NCBI GenBank assembly: GCA_025449115.1
Contig: JAHLKC010000039.1
Coordinates: 186,001-250,000, forward strand
DNA: 64,000 nt
Direction of reading: 5' to 3'
From: Chytridium lagenaria
Lineage: Eukaryota; Chytridiomycota; Chytridiomycetes; Chytridiales; Chytridiaceae
Shown here: in pieces, positions 56,352 through 64,000 of the stretch
Position numbering within the stretch: position 1 is the stretch's first letter
How the letters are laid out: each line of letters opens with the position of its first letter
Program-made: the position numbers and the translations under genes
Notes under the pieces: model-generated
What the model was told of the DNA's origin: nothing
What the model saw: only the letters and a program-made list of their open reading frames with translations
Databases searched by the model: none

Positions 56352-58899
56352 TCATCGGTACATGAAACACACGGCAACAAGCATCACGCCACCAAACACG
56401 TAACCCACAGCGACGCGATGACCTTTAGACACGTAAAGGTTTATGGGTTTGACATTTTTTTCCCCGTGCATGATGACGTTGGCGTTTTTTTCATACGCGA
56501 TAGGACGGATGGTGGCGATTTGGAGAGGTTCGGTTGTGGTGGTACCTGATGCGGAGGAGATGGGGTTGACGTGTTCAGGGGAATGCGTTGTAGGAAGGTG
56601 TTTGGGTGTGGATGAGGTTGTGTTGGATGAGGTTATGGTTGGAATATGTGTTGAAGGTGTGGTGGTGGTTTCGGACTCTGGAGAAGTGGTTTCAGCGTTG
56701 GATGGGATGGTGATGGTGTTGAGGTTTTGGGATCGGAGTCTGGGATGGTTGTAGCGGTTGAGGTCTTTGCAGCGGGAATTGTTGTGGTAGATTCAGTGAT
56801 GGCGGTTGAGGTCGTGATCTCTGCAGCGGGACTTGTTGTGGTGGGTTTCGGTGATGGCCGTTTCGGTCGTGATATCTGCAGTGGGAACTGTTGTGATGGA
56901 TTCGTTGACGGCCGTTGATGTCGTGATCTCTTCAGCGGTAGAGGATCTTCTGTAGTATATTCGTTGACGGCGGTCGAGGTGTCTGCAGCTGTACCTGTTG
57001 TAGTATCTTCGGTCGTGATCTCAGCTTCTCCAGTCGTGATGGCGATACCCGTCGCGGTGGGTATATCGGTGGACGTGCCTGTGGTCTCGACTTTTGTGGT
57101 GGTGGAGGGTGCTTTGGTCGTGGGGTTGGGACGAGGGAGCGGACCGGTGTAAACGATGGAAGGGGATTCGTTCTTGAGACCCATCGACCGGCTCCAAGAG
57201 CAAACCCGATTCTCTTGTTTTCGAAATCAAACACGGTTGTAAAGCGTCTAAATATTGGGGTTAACCACGTCAATCAAAAAAAAAACGAGTCGACGGTCTT
57301 AAGCGAGGTCAACAACGTTAATCAAGAAAGGGTCGAAATCAAACACGGTCGTAGACAAGTTAACAACGTTAATCAAGAAAAGAGTATCATACACGGTCGT
57401 AAACCGTTTAAATATCGAAGTCAATCATCAAAAAAAAAAAAAAAAAAAAAAGGAGAATGTTGTGCACGCAAAAAAACTCACTTTAAGAAAGAATTTCCAA
57501 GATAAATCTGACCATCCAAACTCTCACTCGCCTCAACAACACACCCAGCGGATCACTCAACGCATCTCTCTGATAATCATTCGCCGTGATCGTCACATTC
57601 ACATTCACAAACTCAAACGTCACTTCCGGTCCCTGAAAACACAACCTCCCATTCGCATTCACAAACTCCTCCAACATCTTTGGGAGAAGCATGTACGTTT
57701 CCCCTCCGAATATGCGCGGGAACGGGTGTGGGTGCGTGGAAGATGGTGCGTGGAGTGCGGTCTGTGGGTCTACTGAAGAGGGTGACGTTGCGGACGAGGG
57801 TGATGGATTTTTAGGGGAGAGACCAACCGCCTCCTGGGAGAGGGGGGAGGGCGGGGACCCATTCGAGGGTGGCGGTGGGGTTGGAGAAGGTGGTGGTGGA
57901 GTAGCCGCCGAGGATGGCTGAACCGCCTCTGTTGTCGGTGGAAATGTGCCATGAAAACTGATGTTTTTTAGTGGTTGGTGGTTAAAAAGGACTTACGATG
58001 GGAATCGATGAAACCGGTTTTGTGGAGCTCTGTGACGATACTTGGGAAGGTGTCTTGTGAAGAGGAGGAAAAGAAATGGGATATTTTGGAAAGATGTTTT
58101 CGAAAAAAGAAACGGGATATTTAGGAAAGGTGTTTTTTACGTATGAATGTGCCATTGGCGAGAGACGCATTGGCGAGGGACAAAAAAAAGTCGCATTGGC
58201 GAGGGACAAAAACAAAGTCGCATTGGCGAGAGACAAAACAAAGTCGCATTGGCGAGAGACAAAAACAAAGTCGCAATGGCGAGAGACAAAAACAAAGTCG
58301 AAAAAAAAACGAAGAAAGGGGATGCAGTTCTCACCTTGATCAGAAGGCAACCCCAACCCAAGACTTCCTTGCGCATTAGAAACAGGAGTATCAAAAGGAA
58401 ATTTATCCTGTTTCCATTTAATACTCTCAGCAATCACCACTTAAACCCATTCAACCCCTTCCCATACCCCATCCCCGGGAGCTCAACCATACAACTCCCC
58501 TCAACACCCTTCACAACATCCACTCCAACCCCATACGTCCCATTCGCGATCGTCACAAACCCTCTTGGAACATTGGGTTCAAAAAAATCAACCACAGATG
58601 TGACGGACCGACTGCGACGATATCGTGGGACCCATGTGGTGCTGCTGCTGGTGTCTGGGACGATGCGGTAGTTGACGGGGACGGGGTATCCGATGTTGGC
58701 GTGTTCCTGGAATGTGGTAAGAGGGGAGAATTATGGATATCGATTGTACCAGCGCGAATTGGGGGATCCAGCGTTGACCGCGATTGGGTTGGGCTCCTGG
58801 CCAGTTTGCTTCGATGACGTTGAAGATGATGGTTGAGGCGTGGATGGAGGGGAGCAGGGCTGTGGTGATGGTGGCGATTGTTGTAAAGAAGGAGACCAT
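56352..58899 (-). CDS. Aspartyl-protease-fold surface protein (yapsin-like), catalytic sites apparently altered
   Basis: MVSFFTTIATITTALLPSIH (58899) is a signal peptide. Then come ANWPGAQPNRGQRWIPQF and IGYPVPVNYRIVPDTSSSTT (about 58630–58690), aligning with the first pepsin motif but with DTS in place of DTG. HISTDNRGGSAILGGYSTTT, NPTATLEWVPA (about 57840–57960), VRNVTLFSRP, and ETYMLLPKMLEEFVNANGRL (about 57640–57700) follow. The second Asp motif would sit just before ETYMLLP, but the sequence there reads RIFGGETY, without D[TS]G. TVFDFENKRIGFALG (about 57195–57240) is the canonical C-terminal pepsin motif. A long Thr/Ser-rich stalk (to about 56500) ends in a hydrophobic tail (VAVGYVFGGVMLVAVCFMYR, stop 56352), as in GPI-anchored yapsins. 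Introns contain minisatellites. Frame shifts are present, so loss of catalytic residues needs confirmation. Confidence 0.65.
57221..57425. repeat. Imperfect repeats in intron derived from adjacent exon edge
   Basis: TCGAAATCAAACACGGTTGT at 57221, which codes TVFDFE on the minus strand, recurs with one change at 57333 and partially at 57389. GTCAACAACGTTAATCAAGA (57308) recurs at about 57358. The units alternate over about 200 bp. Confidence 0.75.
58151..58300. repeat. Minisatellite, about 27-bp unit, five to six copies
   Basis: The unit is approximately GCATTGGCGAGAGACAAAAA followed by CAAAGTC. Copies differ by G/A in GAG(G/A)GAC and in A-run length. It lies in an intron of the protease-like gene. 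Confidence 0.9.
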
Positions 58900-59831
58900 C
58901 TTTTTTTTTTTTTTATAGTGTAAGGTCTGTAGCTTTTACAAATTGGTGAAAACGATGGGCATGCCTTTATATCGCTTTTTTAGGCAAAGAACCCAGGCCC
59001 AAGTCAATGATATTCTTAAGAATTGACTGAGTCGTTTGAAAGTCCAAGTATTTGATTATTGTAAATTTTAAGGTTTATTTTCGTAATTATAAACTTTGTT
59101 AAAAAGGTAGGCCTTGGCGGTCTTTTTTGGTCAACTTGACGCGTGTTTTTCTTTCTTAGGGAAAATCTGTTGCGTCGCGTGTTTCGCGGTGAACAACAGA
59201 GAAGAAAAGGAGAAGGATGGGTCATGACCGTCTTTTAGCTATTATCCAACGTGTAGCAGTTATCATCGACCTCAAGAATGCTTTTCTGGGACAGTGCTGG
59301 AGTTGACGTCTTATCGACATGGGCATTTTGCGAGAACACTTTTTAAACTATGTACTGCAAGAATGTTTGATGCTCTGAAAGGAGATGACGTGGACTCCCT
59401 CTTTGACACTATATACGCTTTGATGGACTTGGTGTGACATACACGCTTTGATGGACTTGGTATGCCGTATGACGGTAGACAGAGACAGACAACACCAGTA
59501 TATGCAGAATACAGTGAGGATTGGAGATAAAATGTAGGTACATTCGATGATAAATTCTTTGTATGTGTCATGACATACGCTCTATGCATACTGAAGCAAG
59601 TTCAAACGGTTACTCGGACATGTATAAGAGACGGAAAATGTGATTGGAATAGACGAGAGACGCGAATGATGTATGGTTTTGATTGGAGATGCGTCAATAT
59701 AGACAGATGGAGTTGGTAGTATTGATATCTTACAAAAACAAATTGGCATACGTTGTATGCTTTAAATAAAAAAAGAAAAGGGATGGAAAACGCTTGATCT
59801 GCGTAAAACTACTCAAACCATCAAGAAAACG
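58900..59831. other. Divergent intergenic region
   Basis: About 0.93 kb between divergent starts. A 20-bp direct duplication, ACGCTTTGATGGACTTGGT, occurs at about 59414 and 59443. No gene supported. Confidence 0.5.
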
Positions 59832-60994
59832 ATGGAGGAGCTGCCGATACCAAACACGATAGTTGGTGCGGGTACGAAGTTTAATTCATTCATTTTATTT
59901 ATTTCTTTCTAATTTAAATTACAAAGCCTTGAATGTTTACTAGAAAAGTACTTACTTGCATGTAGAAGTGGCAACCCCTGCACCCAGCCTCACGACCCTC
60001 CCAGACTCGATCCTCCTCCTTATCCTCGAAACAGCGTCCAACGTCACCACCCTCACTCGGACATGCCGTCGCCTCCACCACCTCTGGTCTCTCCCCAGCA
60101 TCCGCGCCAACTGGCTTCTCCGGGTCACCACGTCGTCCAACAAGGTGGAGGCTCTGGATATATCGATTTCATTGTTTAGGGATCTCAGGGTTGCAGCGAA
60201 TCTGATTGATCGATGGAGAGGGTTCACGGGGGCTTGGTTGGCACATGTGATGGTGGATGCTGTTAGGGGGGAACCGTGTGCGGTTGGAGCGGGAGATGGC
60301 GTTTGGGAGATGGTGGAAGAGGATGAGGAGGTGGAGAGGATGATGAGGGGGGTGTTGAAAGGATGAAGGGGGGTGACTTGAAGGAGGTGGAATGGAGGCG
60401 GCATCCTTTTCATGGGGATTCAAGAGTCATGTTTCGACCAGCGCCTGTAAGAGAAAAAGACGAGTGTTGTGAGGAGAATAAGGAGGTGATGGTGATGGTA
60501 TCGGATGAGGTGGATAGGAAAGACGATCTTGGACACCTCATTCAAAGCATGATCAAGGCAGGGGCTGACCTTGATCTGGACCCCTCTACCTCCGGTCCAT
60601 CCTTCTCATGGGTAGCGGTACCTCTGGCCCTTCCATGATGAACAGTAAGATGCACCATGCATCCCATCGCACTCGATCTGGGATCCCGATATCGGGGACC
60701 ACCCTGCTGAGCTGGATCCTCAACGAAAGCCTCCGCAGCACCGGGGGTATAGTGACGTGTGGGCTGTCGTGCCTCCTGTTGGCGGCAGGGAGCGGTCATG
60801 AAGGAGCATGCCGGGTGCTGCTAGAGTCTGGGAGGGTGGATGTGAGGGGGTTGGAGGATTTGGCCATCTGCGTGGCGTGTCAGGGAGGGTGGGAGAGGGT
60901 GGTGAAGGTGTTGATTGAGTATGGCGCGGATGTTGATGCGAGGGAAGGGATGCCAATGAGGGTGCGATGCTGGGAGAGTGGACGGGGATCATGA
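59832..60994 (+). CDS. F-box and ankyrin-repeat protein
   Basis: ATG 59832 opens a short first exon (MEELPIPNTIVGA). A GTACGA donor near 59873 and TGTAG acceptor (59966) join in phase to EVATPAPSLTTLPDSILLLI, an F-box (LPDSILLLILETASNVTTLT, then TCRRLHHLWSLPS). A charged middle region (EMVEEDEEVERMMRGVLKG) is followed, with frame changes, by ankyrin-like repeats: MIKAGADLDLD (about 60555), CLLLAAGSGHEGACRVLLES (about 60770–60830), LAICVACQGGWERVVKVLIE then YGADVDAREG (about 60860–60940). F-box proteins connect substrates to SCF ubiquitin ligases through Skp1; ankyrin repeats would bind the substrate. The end is 60994 in one frame or slightly downstream in another. Frame shifts near 60360 and 60700 or short introns are needed. 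Confidence 0.65.
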
Positions 60995-61737
60995 AGGTGT
61001 TGAAGAAATAAAATAAAATAAAATAATAATTAGTTATTAAATTAAAGCATAATAAAGAATAATTAAGAAACACTTGTAAAACCAACTATATTATATAGTA
61101 TAATTATATATGTGTGTGTGTACCTCATTCATTCATACATGTTAATGTAGTTCATACATTCATACATACATTATACATACTATACATTCATACACACACA
61201 CACACACATACATACATCAGTAACTATTATAGGTATACAATGGGTATAATATAAAATAAATAATTCTAATTATTATTATTATATACATATTATTATTATT
61301 ATTATTTACCATACTCTACATACTCTTATACTTGTATATAAGTGCTAGCTGCAAGCCATTCATCATCAATCATCATTGACTATTATATATTGTTATTAAT
61401 AGATATTACAAGTCAGCCCCTTCCTTCAATACCTATATAACAAGTATTATATTCATCATCCACTTATATATATATGAGTTGAGTAGTGAGTTGAGAGTCA
61501 GCCTCTAATTAATTAATTAGACCAGCCAGCCTCTTATATATAGTCAGTCATACAAAAAGAAAAAACAAATAAATATAATTTCATTTATTCCACTCAAGAG
61601 TCCATCCATCATCCATCCATCCATCCATCCATCCAATTCCTATTCACATTATATACATATCTATACATATCTATACATCTATCTATCTATATTCATTCAT
61701 TCATTCATCCCATTCATTCATCCATCCATCCATCCAA
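60995..61737. repeat. Microsatellite-rich intergenic region upstream of protease gene
   Basis: Dense simple repeats: AAATA (61006–61030), (GT)n at 61111–61121, (CATA)n/(ATTC)n tracts (61125–61180), (AC)n at 61192–61206, TTATTA runs (61266–61305), (CATC)n at 61606–61635, CTAT and ATTC/CATC tracts (61660–61735). No gene. It includes the likely promoter and leader of the next gene. Confidence 0.85.
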
Positions 61738-64000
61738 ATGCTACCTCTAACCATGCTCAACTCGCTCTCTTTACTACTACTACTCACCATCACCATCACA
61801 ACTACCCTCCTTCCTCACTCTTCTCACGCTACACCTGCCTTTCATTTCCACCACCACACACCTGCTGCAACTACCACTACTGATACTACTAATGATAACC
61901 TCATTCGCATCCCCATTCAACGTCGCACATTCTCTTCTTCACTAAAGACAGATTCCATCTCGGAAGGCAATCATGACACCACAATCAATGTGGAGCAAGA
62001 GAGGTTTAACGTGTTTACGAGAGCGTTTGCAAGAGGGTGGCCTTTAGTAGTGGTGGTTTGGAGGAAGAGAGTGGGGACCCTGTGAATGTAAGAATGGACA
62101 GTGGTAGTGATGATGGTGGGGATGCGTTGAGAAAGGGTGTCGGGTATTTAAAGAATCTGAGGGACAACACTTACAACTGTAAGTCGAGCTGGTGAGTCTT
62201 TTCTCATTCTTTTGGTTTCACCTTATGGCAGTAAAAAAAAACAGCAGCTTACTTTACTTATCGTTGCTGCACAAAACAAACAAAAAAAAAAAACAGGGTT
62301 CCGGCCAAACCTTTATGGTCGACCTCGACACTGGCTCCTCCGACACTTGGTTCCGCGGTCCCACCTGCAAAGCCAAGACGATTCCTGCAACGGTCACCGC
62401 GCAACCCTCGACTCTCTCAAATCCACCGGCATCCCCTTTGCCACGCACTATGGTCAAGGTTTCGTTCGCGGTAAAGTCTACATTGGTGACGTTTCCATCG
62501 GGTCTGCCAAGGCCCGGGAACTGCTTGTCGACTCTCAACCGAGGAGGAGGCGGATGGAGATACCGATGGGATTTTGGGGTTGGCTTTGCGAGTTTGTCGC
62601 AGATTGCGAGGCAGACGAGAAAGGAGATTGGGAGACGGAAGAGTGTGGGTGCTGCAGAGGTGAAGAATGATGGTGTGGGAAGGAAACTGAAAAAAGGATG
62701 CTGGCAAAGAGAGTGGAGAGGGTTCCAACAAGTTGAGGTATGGGACTGTGAGACTTGATGGTCAACAGTTGGACCGACGGGACAATGATCAAGGAGAGGA
62801 AGATAGAAAACAAACACCCGAAGAGGATGAAGAGAATGGTCGAAATCTTCTCAGTCTCTCTGAATGATACCGCCACCAACCAGAACAACAACAACAATAA
62901 CAAGAACAACAATATTAACAACAACAACAACAACACCATTTCAGACCAAGACGCTGAAGCCGCCCGTATCGCATCCAGCCATTCCAACTTTTTAGATGCC
63001 CTCCGTCTCCCATCGACAAAAACATGTTTGGCTTTTACCTCTCCTACTACCGCGATGGCGATCACGGCGAAGTTGTCTTTGGCGGGTACGACCCCCACCG
63101 CATCGTTGGCAACGTGACCTGGCTCAAAGTCAACAGTCCATCCTACTGGCAATTTGACATGAGGGGGTTCACGTATGATGTGTGTTGGGGGAGATGAACA
63201 ACCTGTTAAAGGGGAGAAACCGTTGTGGACGGATGGCGTGGTGAATGGGATCAGTGATACGGGAACCACGTTGGTGTTGTTGCATCCTAAGGTTGGAGGA
63301 TGTGAATGTGAGGATTGGAGCAAAGGCTTTGGGGGGAGGGATGGGGAGAGTGGGAGGTTGTGGGGTGTGGATTGTGGGATGATGGAGAGGGAGGAACCGG
63401 TTGTGAGGATTCGGACGGGGGAGGGGGAGACGTTTGAGTTGATGCCGAAAGACTGTGAGTTGTTTTGAGGGTGTTTTTGTTTTTGTTTTTGTGTTTGTAG
63501 ATATTTTGTTTTTTTCTTTCTTCCCACCTCATTGTATTTATAACATTTCTTTTTTCTTTTCTCACCCTCCCTCCTTTTTCTCCCTTTTCTCTCCGTAAAC
63601 TCACTGATCCATGCCTTTGTCTTTTTTTTTTTCCTTGTTCCCGTTAACTAACTCATCCTTCCTTTTCATTTCTTCTTTTTTTTTTCTTTGGTCCCGTTAA
63701 CTAACTCATCCATGCCTTCTTTTTATCTTCCTTGCTTTCCCCCACCAGACATCCTCCCCTCTGGCTCCAAGACCTGCATCACAGGATTCTCCTCCTCCAC
63801 GTCCAACGGTGTTGCGATCTTTGGAGACGTGTTTCTCCGCAAGTATTATTCCATCTATGATCGAGGGAATGGGAGGGTTGGGTTTGCTCAAGCTGTTCAT
63901 GATCATGTGGAGCAGAGGGTGGAGGATGTGGAGGATACACGGTTTGTGAGGGAACGGGTTGGATGGGTTGGGGAGGGTTTGGGAGGGGTGCCGCCTTTGG
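61738..64000 (+). CDS. Pepsin-family (A1) aspartyl protease, 3′ end beyond window
   Basis: ATG 61738 opens a signal peptide ([20 protein letters not shown]). A Thr/His-rich propeptide follows, an intron (about 62190–62296), then [20 protein letters not shown] (62300–62360) with the first catalytic DTG intact. Downstream blocks in shifted frames: [20 protein letters not shown] and [12 protein letters not shown] (about 62410–62510), [17 protein letters not shown] (about 62565–62620), [20 protein letters not shown] and [17 protein letters not shown] (63025–63135), [16 protein letters not shown] (63245–63290) with the second catalytic DTG, and after an intron [20 protein letters not shown] then RVGFA (63812–63885). 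The frame is still open at 64000 (acidic/Gly tail), so the gene is partial. Secreted or surface endopeptidase. One-base shifts near 62370, 62510 and 63010 are needed. Confidence 0.8.

Noticed and set aside
58151..58300. Regular repeats considered as a CRISPR-like array
   Set aside because: Units are contiguous with no unique spacers, inside an intron of a eukaryotic gene; this is a minisatellite.

Overview
The window is eukaryotic: genes carry short GT–AG introns (about 40–120 nt), are spaced by AT-rich, homopolymer-rich intergenic DNA, and lie on both strands without operons. The gene set points to a fungus: several WSC-domain cell-surface proteins, a Bem1/Scd2-like SH3–PX–PB1 polarity scaffold, a fungal-type SR splicing factor, a fatty-acid-hydroxylase-like P450, pepsin-family proteases, a Tnp2/Plavaka-like DNA transposon and a chromodomain LTR element. 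A membrane adenylyl-cyclase-like protein with two transmembrane blocks and two cyclase domains is not the standard Dikarya cyclase, so an early-diverging fungal lineage is my best inference. It is not proven by the sequence.

Layout. 31–1614: JMJD7-like JmjC hydroxylase (−). 2567–10006: three single-pass membrane proteins, two of them WSC-like. 11378–13653: Bem1-like scaffold (+). 13958–15698: SR protein with two RRMs (−). 16784–20855: two more WSC proteins (+). 21359–27555: small unknown genes and a tandem pair of paralogous zinc-finger proteins of unknown family (−). 28093–29705: WSC protein (+), a paralogue of the one at 19168. 30496–34790: two-domain membrane cyclase (+). 35648–37633: WSC protein with a long cytoplasmic tail (+). 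38674–52037: one minus-strand gene split by a DNA transposon (39852–51605) that itself contains an LTR element (45345–51272). 53897–55990: P450 (+). 56352–58899: degenerate aspartyl-protease-like surface protein (−). 59832–60994: F-box/ankyrin protein (+). 61738–end: aspartyl protease (+), running off the window.

The clearest theme is the cell surface: six WSC-like proteins, each with (where resolvable) a signal peptide, Cys-rich WSC domain, Ser/Thr/Pro-rich stalk, one membrane span and a divergent cytoplasmic tail, lie within 35 kb around a Bem1-like scaffold of the cell-polarity pathway. Proximity is suggestive only.

The strongest new observations are: (1) a cyclase whose two catalytic domains appear to be in the reverse order from animal transmembrane adenylyl cyclases; (2) a nested insertion with exact 3-bp and 5-bp target duplications, where removing the DNA transposon rejoins an interrupted reading frame; (3) an LTR element with a gag-like region and a chromodomain but no reverse transcriptase; and (4) a tandem zinc-finger family I do not recognise.

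Many otherwise conserved domains are broken by single-base shifts, often at homopolymers, while a few genes are perfectly intact. This looks more like residual indel errors in the assembly than wholesale pseudogenisation, so coordinates of multi-exon genes here are gene spans, not exact CDS joins.
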